A DNA stretch of 64,000 bases from Latescibacteria bacterium UBA6620 (GCA_002433075.1 DJHM01000044.1:124001-188000), one strand, 5' to 3'; shown: positions 1 to 8,868, counted from the first letter of the stretch. A program made the numbers and translations. The notes: generated by a model not told the origin, from the letters alone.

Positions 1-305
1 ATGACCACGTCGATGCCGTAAGCCTCGCAGATCTTGTCCCACCGCAGCCCGAAGTTCCCCGCTCGGGCGACGATAACCGAGTCCCCCGGGGAAAGCGTGT
101 TGACGACGGCGGCCTCCATTGCTCCCGTGCCGGATGTTGACAGGAGGTAGACGTCGTGCCCTGTGGGGAATACCCGTTTAACATCCTCGACGATGCCGGT
201 GAGGAGCGCCGGAAAATCGGGCCCACGATGGTAAACGAGCGGACCCGCCATCGCCGTCTGCACCCGATTCGGAATCGGGGTAGGCCCGGGAATGAGGAGG
301 ATCAT
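1..305 (-). CDS. Class V aminotransferase, alanine/serine-glyoxylate type (partial)
   Basis: This is the N-terminal ~101 residues of a PLP-dependent class V aminotransferase that runs off the left edge of the window. The start is the ATG whose complement lies at 303-305. The protein opens with LIPGPTPIP, the substrate-side glycine/proline loop typical of serine-glyoxylate and alanine-glyoxylate aminotransferases (COG0075). It continues with STSGTGAMEAAV, the conserved SGTG segment that cradles the PLP phosphate. The catalytic lysine would lie outside the window. These enzymes transfer an amino group from serine or alanine to glyoxylate or a related keto acid. Substrate preference cannot be read from this fragment. 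Confidence 0.85.
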   Translation of the reverse strand, partial: MILLIPGPTPIPNRVQTAMAGPLVYHRGPDFPALLTGIVEDVKRVFPTGHDVYLLSTSGTGAMEAAVVNTLSPGDSVIVARAGNFGLRWDKICEAYGIDVV

Positions 306-446
306 GTGGACATTGAAGATTTCAGATAGAGCACGTTCTGATCTCGCGGCGCTCGTGATTGGTGCGATGGTGTTCTAACTGTCGACAATGAACTCGGGCC
401 GCGATCTGAGCACACGTTCTATTCCCACATCATCAATTCTCAATGT

Positions 447-1556
447 CTAGTGTCCTCTGGCGTCGATGGGCCAGGTTTCGCTCCAGTTTCCATTGTCGTC
501 GATGACAAAGGCTTCATCCCAGAGGTTGACGGTCGTGCATACGTGGGCGGGCACGAGGTAGAGTGCGTCTCCGACCCGTGGTGGTTTGTGACCTTTGGGC
601 CACCGCAGGAGCTGGTGCTCTTCGTTCCGGATGAGGAACTCGGGCTGGTCGTCGAGCCCCAGGATGCGAAAATGAGGGGCGACGGTATCGGGCGCCACGG
701 CTTTGTTTCCGGCGTCGAGGGTGACGAGGTCCTTGTCGGGGCGACTGATGACGCGGGAGACGACGATCGCGGCCCATTCGAACGGGAAGTCGAGGACGTC
801 GCCGTAACCCGTGTCCCAGAGCGTCCAGGTGCCTGGAGAGACGTTGTCGACGCTCCCCTGGCGGGCGGTGACGTCGAAGCCCCGCGATCCGGATGCGACG
901 ACCTCGTTGACGGGGATGGCGGCCTGCTCGATGAGGCTGCGCGTCTCTGTGGCGAGGTCGATCGATGTCTGGGCTGCGGCCTGACGAAGTTCGTCGGTGT
1001 CACCGGCGACGTGGCCGTCGTAGACGTGGAGCCCCTCGAAGGTCAGGCCCGGCGCATCGTGAATCAGTCTGGCCAGGCGCAGGGCGGGATCGCCGGGTTG
1101 TGCGCCCGTGCGGTTGAGGCCGGTGTTGAGGTCGATGAGGATGCCGACGGTCACTTCGGCCGCCTGGCACGCTTCGCTGAGGAGGGCGATGGCGCCGGGA
1201 TCGTCCGCAATGACCTTGAATGTCACGTCGGGATGCGTGTGACGCAGTTCGATTACACGGTGCACCTGAGGCCCGACGATGTGATAGGCGATGACGATGT
1301 CTTTCGCCCCGATGCTGGCCAGCATCCCGGCTTCCCTGGGCGTAGCGCACTTGAACTTGGTGACGCCCGCAGCCATCTCCATTCGGGCGATCTGGGACAT
1401 CTTGTGCGTTTTGATGTGTGGCCGCAGGCCCTCGTACCCGCCGACGATTTCGCCAACGGTCCGGATGTTGTGCTCGATGAATCGCGGATAGATCACGAGG
1501 GCAGGCGACGGCACTTCGTCGATGTTGGCGATCAGATAATCAGCGAGAGACGACAT
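447..1556 (-). CDS. D-threonine aldolase / D-serine dehydratase-like PLP enzyme
   Basis: A 369-residue fold-type III (alanine racemase-like) PLP enzyme of the DSD1/D-threonine aldolase family. RPHIKTHK at residues 45-52 is the PLP-lysine motif, with K49 the probable Schiff-base lysine. VPAHVCTTVNL near the C-terminus carries the His and Cys that bind the divalent metal in this family. An in-frame upstream start at 1628 would add 24 residues lying inside engB. The ATG at 1556 is preferred because MSSLADYL starts where family members start and overlaps the engB stop by only 17 nt, suggesting translational coupling. It probably cleaves or dehydrates a D-3-hydroxy-amino acid. The exact substrate is unknown. 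The aminotransferase on the same strand downstream may share a glyoxylate/glycine pathway. Confidence 0.85.
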   Translation of the reverse strand: MSSLADYLIANIDEVPSPALVIYPRFIEHNIRTVGEIVGGYEGLRPHIKTHKMSQIARMEMAAGVTKFKCATPREAGMLASIGAKDIVIAYHIVGPQVHRVIELRHTHPDVTFKVIADDPGAIALLSEACQAAEVTVGILIDLNTGLNRTGAQPGDPALRLARLIHDAPGLTFEGLHVYDGHVAGDTDELRQAAAQTSIDLATETRSLIEQAAIPVNEVVASGSRGFDVTARQGSVDNVSPGTWTLWDTGYGDVLDFPFEWAAIVVSRVISRPDKDLVTLDAGNKAVAPDTVAPHFRILGLDDQPEFLIRNEEHQLLRWPKGHKPPRVGDALYLVPAHVCTTVNLWDEAFVIDDNGNWSETWPIDARGH

Positions 1557-2133
1557 CTTCGATCCAGGCGAGAAGTTCGTGACGACCGGCTCCGGTCGTG
1601 GCGGAAAACGGCAGGATCGGGATGTCACCGACCTGCGAGACGATACGATCTGTGTCCGAAAGGCGTTTCCGAAGCTTGTTCTTCGACAGCTTGTCGATTT
1701 TCGTGGCCACGAGGAGGAAACGACGGTCGCCGTGGGTGAGAAAGTCGATCATATCGAGGTCCTCAGGCGTGGGGTCGTGGCGCGCATCGATCAGGTGAAC
1801 GATGCCCCGCAACTTCTGGCTCGTTTCGAGGTAACCGTTGATCAATGCCGCCCATTGGTTGCGTTCGGACTTCGAACGTTTCGCGAACCCGTAGCCGGGC
1901 AGGTCGACGAAATGCAGATTCCGGTTGATCAGATAGAAGTTGAGCGTGCGCGTCTTGCCAGGGGTGTTGCTCGTCTGGGCGAGCGACTTCCTCCCCATCA
2001 GGCGATTGATGAGGGATGATTTCCCGACGTTCGACCTGCCCGCAAATGCCACTTCGGGAAAGTCCTCGTGGGGAAGCTGCTCGAGCCAACCCACACTCGT
2101 CACGAAATCGGATTGACGAACCTCAAGGGCCAC
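1540..2133 (-). CDS. engB: Ribosome biogenesis GTP-binding protein EngB (YsxC/YihA)
   Basis: A 197-residue TRAFAC GTPase of the EngB family, which assists assembly of the large ribosomal subunit. The motifs are clear: G1 GRSNVGKSSL near residue 32, the switch region with TPGKT, G3 DLPGYG, G4 TKID and a G5-like FSATTG near the end. Length matches the usual ~195-210 residues. It lies about 78 nt downstream of clpX on the same strand. The clpX-engB arrangement is common in bacteria, where engB/ysxC often follows clpX or lon. The 3' end overlaps the following PLP-enzyme gene by 17 nt. Confidence 0.95.
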   Translation of the reverse strand: MALEVRQSDFVTSVGWLEQLPHEDFPEVAFAGRSNVGKSSLINRLMGRKSLAQTSNTPGKTRTLNFYLINRNLHFVDLPGYGFAKRSKSERNQWAALINGYLETSQKLRGIVHLIDARHDPTPEDLDMIDFLTHGDRRFLLVATKIDKLSKNKLRKRLSDTDRIVSQVGDIPILPFSATTGAGRHELLAWIEDVVSR

Positions 2134-2211
2134 GTGGAGCCTCGGCTTCCAGACAAAACAAAACCGGGGTCCGGAAACCCCGGTCGTGACCGCATCGCAC
2201 GGGCGCCGAAA

Positions 2212-3453
2212 TCAGGCGCGCTTTTTCTGCTCCAGCTTGAGGAAGGCGGACTTCGGGTTGTTGATAAGATCTTCGGTGACGATGATCTCTTTGGGGCCGC
2301 CTTCGGTCGGCAGGTAGTACATCAGATCGAGCATCACGGACTCGAGTACGGCTCGCAAGCCGCGCGCCCCTGTGCCTTTGGTGACGGTACTTTCGACGAC
2401 GGTGTGAAGAGCAGAGTCGTCGAAAGTCAGCTCGACGCCGTCCATCTCAAACAGTTTCTGGAACTGCTTGGTGATGGCGTTCCGGGGCTCAGTCAGGATG
2501 CGGAGGAGAGCGTTCTCATCGAGGCTGTCGAGTGCGCAGACGACGGGCAAGCGGCCGATCAGCTCTGGAATCAGCCCATATTTAATGAGATCTTCGGGCT
2601 CTGCCTCAGCGAAGATCTGGCCGATCGACTTGTCCTCCTGCTGGGCGCTTTCGGTCGCGAATCCCATCGTCTTGCGCCCGATGCGCGCGCTGATGATGTC
2701 CTCGAGACTGTCGAAGGCGCCGCCGCAGATGAACAGGATGTTCTTCGTGTTGACCTGGATAAGCGGTTGCTCGGGATGCTTCCGGCCGCCCTTGGGTGGA
2801 ATGCTGGCCACCGTGCCTTCGAGCATTTTGAGCAGGGCCTGTTGGACGCCCTCGCCCGAGACGTCACGGGTGATCGACGGGTTCGCCGACTTCCGTGATA
2901 TCTTGTCGATTTCATCGATATAGAGGATGCCCATCTCGGCGCGCTCGACGTCATAGTCGGCGGCCTGGAGGAGACGTACGAGAATGTTCTCGACGTCTTC
3001 GCCGACGTAGCCCGCCTCGGTCAGGATCGTCGCATCCGCGATCGAGAACGGCACCTGGAGGATTCGGGCGAGGGTCTTGGCAAGCTCGGTTTTGCCAACA
3101 CCGGTCGGGCCGAGAAGCAGGATGTTGCTTTTTTCGAGCTCGACGTCGTCGGAGGCGACCTTCGACTGAATCCGCTTGTAGTGATTGTAGACAGCGACGG
3201 AAAGCGATCGTTTGGCCTGCTCCTGGCCGATGACGTACTCGTCGAGCTGCGTCTTGATCTCGGCGGGCTTGGGCAGATCTTTGTGGAGATGGACGGGCTT
3301 CTGCTTGACGTCCTCCACCAACACTTCGTTGCAGAGCTTGATGCACTCGTTGCAGATGTGCACACCCGGGCCGGTCACGATCTTTTCGACCTGATCGGCA
3401 CGCTTGCCGCAGAACGAACAACGGATTTCGGCTTTGGAGGAACGTCGCTTCAT
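2212..3453 (-). CDS. clpX: ATP-dependent Clp protease ATP-binding subunit ClpX
   Basis: A 413-residue AAA+ unfoldase that recognises, unfolds and feeds proteins into ClpP. The N-terminal zinc-binding domain has C12, C15, C34 and C37. The Walker A motif GPTGVGKT is at residues 115-122, and the Walker B segment is ILYIDEIDKI. The pore-1 loop GYVGED, the RKH loop (GGRKHP) and the sensor-2 arginine motif GARGLR are all present, so the protein looks fully functional. The gene sits 51 nt downstream of clpP and is presumably co-transcribed with tig and clpP, as in many bacteria. Confidence 0.98.
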   Translation of the reverse strand: MKRRSSKAEIRCSFCGKRADQVEKIVTGPGVHICNECIKLCNEVLVEDVKQKPVHLHKDLPKPAEIKTQLDEYVIGQEQAKRSLSVAVYNHYKRIQSKVASDDVELEKSNILLLGPTGVGKTELAKTLARILQVPFSIADATILTEAGYVGEDVENILVRLLQAADYDVERAEMGILYIDEIDKISRKSANPSITRDVSGEGVQQALLKMLEGTVASIPPKGGRKHPEQPLIQVNTKNILFICGGAFDSLEDIISARIGRKTMGFATESAQQEDKSIGQIFAEAEPEDLIKYGLIPELIGRLPVVCALDSLDENALLRILTEPRNAITKQFQKLFEMDGVELTFDDSALHTVVESTVTKGTGARGLRAVLESVMLDLMYYLPTEGGPKEIIVTEDLINNPKSAFLKLEQKKRA

Positions 3454-3504
3454 GATTCGTCCGTGGTCTGACCGGGTTGATCGTTTCGACCCAAAAGGGT
3501 GGGG

Positions 3505-4122
3505 TCAGGATTCGTGGTCTTCGTCCTCGTCGGCATCGCTCGAATTCGGCGACAGGATGTCGTCGATTAAACCATAGTCTACGGCTTCGTCGGCGGACAT
3601 GAAGAAATCTCGATCGGAATCCTTGGCGATCCGGTCCAGGGGCTGCCCCGTGCACTCGGCGAGGATTCCATTCAGCCGGTCGCGATACTGCAGGATCTCT
3701 TTGGCGTGGCGCTCCACATCGGAGGCCTGGCCACCTGCGCCGCCCATCGGCTGGTGGATCAGAATCCGGCTGTTGGGGAGGGCGTGACGGTGTCCCTTGG
3801 TCCCGCCGGCCAGAAGGACGGCCCCCATACTGAAGGCCTGGCCCACGCAGATCGTCTCCACCTCGTTCGAGACGTACTGCATTGTGTCGTAGATGGCGAG
3901 ACCGGCCGTGATGCTTCCGCCGGGAGAGTTGATGTAGAGCGCGATTCGCCGGTCGGGCGTCTCCGCGGTGCAGAAGAGCATCTGCGCGATGACGAGATTA
4001 GCGATCGTGTCGTTGATCGGCGTACCGATAAAGATGATGTTGTCGCGAAGAAGGCGGGAAAAGATGTCATACGTCCGTTCACCCCGTCCCGTCTGTTCCA
4101 GAACCATCGGAACTAAAGCCAT
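3505..4122 (-). CDS. clpP: ATP-dependent Clp protease proteolytic subunit ClpP
   Basis: A 205-residue serine protease that forms the tetradecameric chamber partnered by ClpX. The catalytic triad is visible: Ser98 in GQAFSMGAVLL, His123 in SRILIHQPMGG and Asp172 in DSDRDFFM. The length and the start (MALVPMVLEQTGRGERTYD) match standard ClpP, whose short propeptide is removed. The acidic C-terminal tail (DADEDEDHES) is more charged than usual. The gene lies between tig and clpX in the classical tig-clpP-clpX order. Confidence 0.98.
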   Translation of the reverse strand: MALVPMVLEQTGRGERTYDIFSRLLRDNIIFIGTPINDTIANLVIAQMLFCTAETPDRRIALYINSPGGSITAGLAIYDTMQYVSNEVETICVGQAFSMGAVLLAGGTKGHRHALPNSRILIHQPMGGAGGQASDVERHAKEILQYRDRLNGILAECTGQPLDRIAKDSDRDFFMSADEAVDYGLIDDILSPNSSDADEDEDHES

Positions 4123-4167
4123 GTTCTGCTACCTGCACTTTCTAAGGTTTGAAATCCTGAAGACTCT

Positions 4168-4234
4168 AACACGAAGACACGAAGGCTCGAAGAACTGCAC
4201 GTTGAAGACGGGTCTTTCTTCGCGACTTCGTGTT
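4168..4234 (-). repeat. CACGAAG-type inverted repeat between tig and clpP
   Basis: The tig-clpP gap holds a 9-bp inverted repeat, AACACGAAG at 4168-4176 and CTTCGTGTT at 4226-4234. The right arm abuts the tig stop codon. The left side repeats the CACGAAG unit in tandem. Once transcribed it would make a long-looped hairpin directly after tig. It may act as a partial terminator or processing site, or may be a dispersed intergenic repeat. The function is inferred. Confidence 0.5.
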
Positions 4235-5506
4235 CTATTCTCCGATGCTCTCCTCGACGTCCTCGACCTTTGCGTTCTCGATCAAGAAATCGAAGACCTT
4301 GTTGTCGAGCAGTTCTGATTTAATGCGTTCGAGCTGTCCGGAGCGAGCGAGGATCTGGCGGATGCGGGACCCCTCGACATTGTGTCGTTCGGACATCTCT
4401 TCCAGGTGCTTGTCGAGGTCTTCTTCGGTGACTTCGACACTTTCCTGTTGGGCGATGGCTTCGAGCAGAAGGTATCGCTTGACCCCCCGCTCGGCCCCCG
4501 ATCGTCCTTCCGACCGGACCGCCTCTTCGTCGATCTCCTGCCCCTGACGCTCCCGCTTGATCGACTCGATCATGTTTTCGATGTAATTGTCGACCATACT
4601 GTCGGGTACGTCGAACTCATTCTGTGCGATCAACTCTTCGACGATGTTCTCAACGAGGCGGTTCCGGGTGGCGGAATCGGCCTGTCCTTGGATATCGTCT
4701 TGAATCCTTTGCTTCAAGGCGTCGAGGGATTCGAAATCGCCCAGGTCCTTGGCGAATTCGTCATCGAGTTCAGAGAGCTCTCTCTCCCTGATTTCCTTGG
4801 CGACCACCCGGAATTTCGTGGTGTGCTCGTGGGATTCGCTGTCCTCGTGATCGTGGGTGTAGTCGACTTCCCGCTCGCCACCCACAGAAAGACCGACGAG
4901 CTGATTGTCCAGATCGTGGTTGGCGTTGGGGCCGCCGATCAGGAACACACGATCCTCCTGTTCCCGGCCCGCGACGGGCAACCCATCATCCCCGAGTTCG
5001 GCGAAGTCGGCTACGAGCACGTCGCCTAACGCGGCCGGCCGTTCGACTGAAGTCTCGGTGGCATTCTGCTCGCGCAGCATCTGCAGCCGTTCGTCGACCT
5101 GTTCGTCCCCAATCTTGTAAACGGGCCGCACGACCTTGAGTTTCTTGTAATTCTCGACTTCGATGTCGGGTTTGACGTCGACAGAAGCCTTGAACCGCAG
5201 AGGCTCCCCATCTTCGTAGGACTGATCTTCGATCGTGGCCTGCGAAACGGGGGTGATGCCCTCGGCCTGACTGGCTTCGCGGTAAAACTCCTCCTCGGTT
5301 TTAGTCAGTACTTCTTGGAGGATGGCTGGCCCGAAGCGGGTTTTGACCACACTGACGGGAACCTTGCCCTTCCGGAAACCGGGCAAATTTAAAGACTTGC
5401 TGTAGGATTTATAGGCCTCGGCAAGTCTTTGCTTGACGTCGTCCGACGGTACTTCGATATCGAGCGTTTTGCGCCACGATCCCGAATCCGTGACTTCAAC
5501 TTTCAT
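4235..5506 (-). CDS. tig: Trigger factor, ribosome-associated chaperone
   Basis: A 423-residue trigger factor, the chaperone that docks at the ribosome exit tunnel and shields nascent chains. The N-terminal ribosome-binding domain carries LNLPGFRKGKVPVSVV near residues 39-54, the version of the ribosome-contact signature GFRxGKxP. The middle FKBP-like prolyl isomerase domain runs from about residue 150 to 240 (GDVLVADFAELGDDG onward). A helical C-terminal chaperone domain follows (RLVENIVEELIAQNEFDVPD). It is the first gene of the tig-clpP-clpX-engB set, so the main promoter should lie in the 5507-5845 gap. Confidence 0.96.
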   Translation of the reverse strand: MKVEVTDSGSWRKTLDIEVPSDDVKQRLAEAYKSYSKSLNLPGFRKGKVPVSVVKTRFGPAILQEVLTKTEEEFYREASQAEGITPVSQATIEDQSYEDGEPLRFKASVDVKPDIEVENYKKLKVVRPVYKIGDEQVDERLQMLREQNATETSVERPAALGDVLVADFAELGDDGLPVAGREQEDRVFLIGGPNANHDLDNQLVGLSVGGEREVDYTHDHEDSESHEHTTKFRVVAKEIRERELSELDDEFAKDLGDFESLDALKQRIQDDIQGQADSATRNRLVENIVEELIAQNEFDVPDSMVDNYIENMIESIKRERQGQEIDEEAVRSEGRSGAERGVKRYLLLEAIAQQESVEVTEEDLDKHLEEMSERHNVEGSRIRQILARSGQLERIKSELLDNKVFDFLIENAKVEDVEESIGE

Positions 5507-5845
5507 CCGGCCGGATAACCTTCCTGAACCATCACCTCGAAAGAGCCGCTACGACTCTGTAAGGTTGGTGAAATCAACACGATAGGCCGGCTCTTAGGCC
5601 GGTAGGTGAACGGGAAATGATACAAAATTGGTTGGGGGATGTCAATTTTCTCCCGACGGGCGACATCCTGTATCACGCGTTAGGATGGCTGGCCGAAAAC
5701 TTTCTCCCGCCGTCGCTTTTTCTTCCCGGACCTCGGCTCTGGTGCCCCGGAATCCCCTGTTGACCCGGGATCGCCCGGATCCTTATTTGGTTATTCTATA
5801 ACCCACGGATTTTTAGTGTTTTAGGTATTGGCAGGAGTGAGTGGG
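5507..5845. other. Divergent intergenic region between tig and the symporter gene
   Basis: About 340 nt without a convincing gene separate the divergent tig and symporter genes. The part nearest tig has a locally AT-rich stretch around 5615-5650. The region must hold promoters for both directions, but no clear -35/-10 pair with good spacing could be picked by eye. Confidence 0.4.
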
Positions 5846-7360
5846 ATGTCGATCGAATCCAACTTTGGCTGGTTCGACTGGGCCATTGTCGCGGTCTATC
5901 TCGCAGGCACGGTGTGGATCGGAGTGCGGGCCAATCGCCTGATTCGGGGGATGGACGACTACGTCGTTGCCGGACGACGGTTGAAGTCTGCCCTGGCCGT
6001 GGCCACGATGATCGGGAGCGAATTGGGTCTGGTGACGGTGGTTTATTCGGCCCAGAAGGGGTTCACGGGAGGATTTGCGGCGTTCCATATCGGGTTGATC
6101 GCGGGCATCGTCACGTTGCTCGTGGGACTGACGGGTTTCATCGTCGTACCGTTGCGGTCTATGGGGGTGATGACGATTCCGGAGTTCTACGAGCGTCGTT
6201 TCAGCCGGGGTGTGAGAATTACGGGCGGGTTGATTCTATCGATTTCGGGGATCCTGAATATGGGGTTGTTCCTGAAGGCGGGGGCCCTGTTCGTGACTGC
6301 GTTGACAGGACTACGGGATCCGGTCTGGGTGAGTGTGGTGATGACGGTCCTGCTGGTCTTGGTTCTCATTTATACAGTTCTCGGAGGGATGGTTTCGGTG
6401 GTGCTGACGGATTACGTCCAGTTCGTCGTCCTGTCTTTCGGCCTTCTGGCCGCGGCGGGACTTTCCGTCTTCCACCTGGGTTGGGGACGGATCGTGGCCT
6501 CCGTGACGAAGGTGCACGGCGCATCGGGGTTCGATCCCTTGATCGAAGGGAGCGGCTTCGGGCCAACCTATGTGGTGTGGATGATCTTCACGGCGGGTCT
6601 TGTGTCGTGTGCGGTCTGGCAAACGTCGGTGATGCGGGCTTGTGCGGCGGAGAGCGTGGAGGTGGTGAGACGACTGTATCGCTGGTCGTCGATCGGGTTC
6701 CTGGTCCGTTTTGTCGTGCCGCAATTCCTGGGAATCTGTGCCCTGACCTACCTTCTGGATCACGAGGCGGGTCGGTCGATCTTTTTCGACGAAGGCTTGC
6801 GACCGACGGCTGACCCGACGACGAGCCTACAGGCGATGCCGATGTTTCTGAGTCAACTGCTGCCGGTCGGTTTAATCGGACTGATCGGAGCAGGTCTCCT
6901 GGCGGCGTTCATGTCGACGCACGACAGCTACCTGCTGTGCTGGTCTTCGGTGATCGTTCAGGATGTGATCTCACCGCTGACCGGTGACCGTCTGACCGAT
7001 CGAACGAGACTTCTGCTCTCTCGTGTCTTGATCGTGACGATCGGCATCTTTCTGCTGGTGTGGGGACTGTGGTACGAGCTGGGGCAGGACCTGTGGGACT
7101 ATATGGCGGTGAGCGGGGCGATATACTTCACGGGTGCATTCGCCCTGTTGTTGACGGGGCTGTATTGGAAACGCGCCAACACCCTGGGGGCCTACCTGGC
7201 GCTGGGGGCAGGATGTTTCGCGGTCCTGGGTCTGGGACCGGTCAAGACCGCCGTCGGGCTGGATGCGTGGACCGGGGCGGAAATCGGACTTGCGACGACG
7301 GTTCTTTCCCTCGCGCTGATGGTGGCGTCCGGGTTCATTTTCAGGCGAGAGGAGATCTGA
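5846..7360 (+). CDS. Sodium:solute symporter (SSS family)
   Basis: A 504-residue integral membrane protein of the sodium/solute symporter superfamily. The first helix region (WFDWAIVAVYLAGTVWIG) is followed by the typical DDYVVAGRRLKS segment, and about 13 hydrophobic helices follow. STHDSYLLCWSSVIVQDVISP matches the conserved helix-8 region of SSS carriers that lines the sodium site. An in-frame TTG lies 18 nt upstream at 5828. The ATG at 5846 is preferred because an AGGAG sits about nine bases before it. The carrier probably imports an organic solute such as a sugar, sugar acid or carboxylate. The neighbouring dehydratases suggest a sugar acid, but this is inference. Confidence 0.9.
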   Translation: MSIESNFGWFDWAIVAVYLAGTVWIGVRANRLIRGMDDYVVAGRRLKSALAVATMIGSELGLVTVVYSAQKGFTGGFAAFHIGLIAGIVTLLVGLTGFIVVPLRSMGVMTIPEFYERRFSRGVRITGGLILSISGILNMGLFLKAGALFVTALTGLRDPVWVSVVMTVLLVLVLIYTVLGGMVSVVLTDYVQFVVLSFGLLAAAGLSVFHLGWGRIVASVTKVHGASGFDPLIEGSGFGPTYVVWMIFTAGLVSCAVWQTSVMRACAAESVEVVRRLYRWSSIGFLVRFVVPQFLGICALTYLLDHEAGRSIFFDEGLRPTADPTTSLQAMPMFLSQLLPVGLIGLIGAGLLAAFMSTHDSYLLCWSSVIVQDVISPLTGDRLTDRTRLLLSRVLIVTIGIFLLVWGLWYELGQDLWDYMAVSGAIYFTGAFALLLTGLYWKRANTLGAYLALGAGCFAVLGLGPVKTAVGLDAWTGAEIGLATTVLSLALMVASGFIFRREEI

Positions 7361-7361
7361 G

Positions 7362-7511
7362 ATGTGGGCGACGTTCTGGGGGCTGTTTCTCGCAGCCAGT
7401 CTGTTCGTTTTCGCCGGCGTGGCGATCGTGGTGACCGTCCGAGGGTTCGGGGAGGCCAGGGGGTTGCTCGGCCGAGAGAAGAGTCAGGATTCAGATTCTT
7501 CCAGTTCGTAG
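7362..7511 (+). CDS. Small single-span membrane protein after the symporter
   Basis: A 49-residue ORF beginning one base after the symporter stop codon. It encodes one strongly hydrophobic segment (residues ~2-25, WATFWGLFLAASLFVFAGVA) and then a short charged tail ending in a serine-rich stretch (DSDSSSS). Gram-negative secondary transporters often carry such tiny subunits (for example MetS-type small subunits of NSS carriers and small accessory proteins of SSS carriers). Position and topology suggest a symporter accessory subunit. The last 28 nt overlap the 3' end of the convergent Cys4 gene. No clear homologue was recognised, so the role is inferred. Confidence 0.65.
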   Translation: MWATFWGLFLAASLFVFAGVAIVVTVRGFGEARGLLGREKSQDSDSSSS

Positions 7512-7711
7512 CCCGAGCACGTCCGAACAGGTAAATAAGGGTATTTGGGGAAGGCTGGATCAGTTTCCGACAACCGGCAGAGGGTGAACTCGGATCGACC
7601 TGTGTGGACGGATCGGGCGTGGCGGCAGGTCCGGCAGAGGTGTGTGTGGTCGTCGTCAGACACGTCGATAAAGTAGTCTGCCGCACTCGGAAGGTGATTC
7701 TTTTCTTTCAA
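7484..7711 (-). CDS. Small four-cysteine protein, possible metal-binding
   Basis: A 75-residue protein with an ordered cysteine pattern: CRTC, then LCRLSETD about 16 residues later, then RTCSGYE near the C-terminus. The segment DPAFPKYPYLPVRTCSGYE has the look of a conserved domain rather than a shadow ORF. CxxC...C...C spacing suggests a zinc-ribbon-like or other metal-binding site. It is encoded opposite the symporter pair and converges on it with a 28-nt overlap. The function is unknown. Confidence 0.6.
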   Translation of the reverse strand: MKEKNHLPSAADYFIDVSDDDHTHLCRTCRHARSVHTGRSEFTLCRLSETDPAFPKYPYLPVRTCSGYELEESES

Positions 7712-7776
7712 CGTTTTCGGATTGATTTTGAAACAGGGTATTCCTTCACGATTTCTGATCGCTACGTGGAGAAGCT

Positions 7777-8868
7777 ATGAAGATCACGGATGTCATTGCG
7801 CATCACCTGACGTACAAGGCGAAACACCCCTACGCAAACTCCTTCATGTATAACCGAAGCCGTTCGGCGACGGTGATCGAGGTTCGCACCGACAACGGGC
7901 TGGTTGGATGGGGGGAAGGAAGCGGAGCTCCGGACCAGGGCGCGCTCGAGACCCACGCGATCGGGAAAAGCCCTTTCGACTACGAGGTGATCTACGATGG
8001 CCTGGCCCAGGGTGGGCGCAACGCGCGTGCGGCGTGTGGGGTCGAGATCGCGTTGTGGGACCTGATGGGGAAAGCCCTCGACAAGCCGGTCTACGAGCTT
8101 CTCGGCGGAGCCAGACGGAACGAGGTGACGGCGTACGCGAGCGGATTGTTCAAACTCGAGGGCGAAGATCACGCGAAGAGCCTTTACGATGAAGCAAGCA
8201 GGTATCGAGATCAGGGATTCCTCGCCGTGAAGATGAAGATAGGGTTCGGACGGGAGGTCGATGAGGAGATCGTTGCATCGGTGCGGAAGGCCATTGGGCC
8301 GGACATCGCCCTGGCAGTCGATGCGAATTGTCGCTACGACGTGGCGACCGCCATCGACGTGGGACGACGAATCGATGCGTACGATCTTCTCTGGTACGAG
8401 GAACCGATCGCGCCTCAGGATGTGGACGGCTACTGCGAGATCAAGCAGGCCTTGCCGATGCGATTGGCAGGTGCAGAGTCGCTTCAGGGGTTGCGGGCCT
8501 ACCGGGAACTGGTCCAACGACGCGCGCTGCATCTGATCCAGCCGGACATCAGTATTGCGGGTGGATTCACCGAGGGCAGACGGATCTGGTCGCTGGCCAC
8601 CGCCCATCACGTGCGGACGGTTCCGCATATGTGGGGGGGCATCGTTCGGCTGGCGGCAACGCTCCACTGGCAGGCCACGTTGCCCGACGATCCGGTCGCG
8701 CTCAACCCTTTCCCGTGCTATCTGGAATACGATATGACCGAAAACGGCATCCGGACCGATCTGTCACCCACGACGTTCCTGCTCGAGGACGGAATGGTGA
8801 AGATTCCGGATGCCCCGGGCCTGGGGGTGGAGGTGGACCCGGAAAAGCTGGCCAAATATGCAAGATGA
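7777..8868 (+). CDS. Mandelate racemase/muconate lactonizing enzyme family dehydratase (copy 1)
   Basis: A 363-residue enolase-superfamily enzyme that should abstract a proton alpha to a carboxylate. After the capping domain comes the barrel with KMKIGFG (KxK catalytic lysine pair). Metal ligands follow in AVDANCRYD, WYEEPI and AGAESL. The Asp of QPDISIAGG and the His of VPHMWGG form the His-Asp dyad of the mandelate racemase subgroup. Sequence style resembles sugar-acid dehydratases and galactarolactone cycloisomerase. The start has GGAG about 8 nt upstream. A paralogue follows 42 nt downstream, so the two are probably one operon. The true substrate is unknown, probably an aldonate, aldarate or lactone. 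Confidence 0.9.
   Translation: MKITDVIAHHLTYKAKHPYANSFMYNRSRSATVIEVRTDNGLVGWGEGSGAPDQGALETHAIGKSPFDYEVIYDGLAQGGRNARAACGVEIALWDLMGKALDKPVYELLGGARRNEVTAYASGLFKLEGEDHAKSLYDEASRYRDQGFLAVKMKIGFGREVDEEIVASVRKAIGPDIALAVDANCRYDVATAIDVGRRIDAYDLLWYEEPIAPQDVDGYCEIKQALPMRLAGAESLQGLRAYRELVQRRALHLIQPDISIAGGFTEGRRIWSLATAHHVRTVPHMWGGIVRLAATLHWQATLPDDPVALNPFPCYLEYDMTENGIRTDLSPTTFLLEDGMVKIPDAPGLGVEVDPEKLAKYAR

Noticed and set aside
450..1739. A 429-codon open frame on the plus strand opposite the aldolase-like gene
   Set aside because: It is antisense to a gene with clear PLP motifs, has no family-like blocks and no ribosome site. It is an effect of GC-rich codon use.
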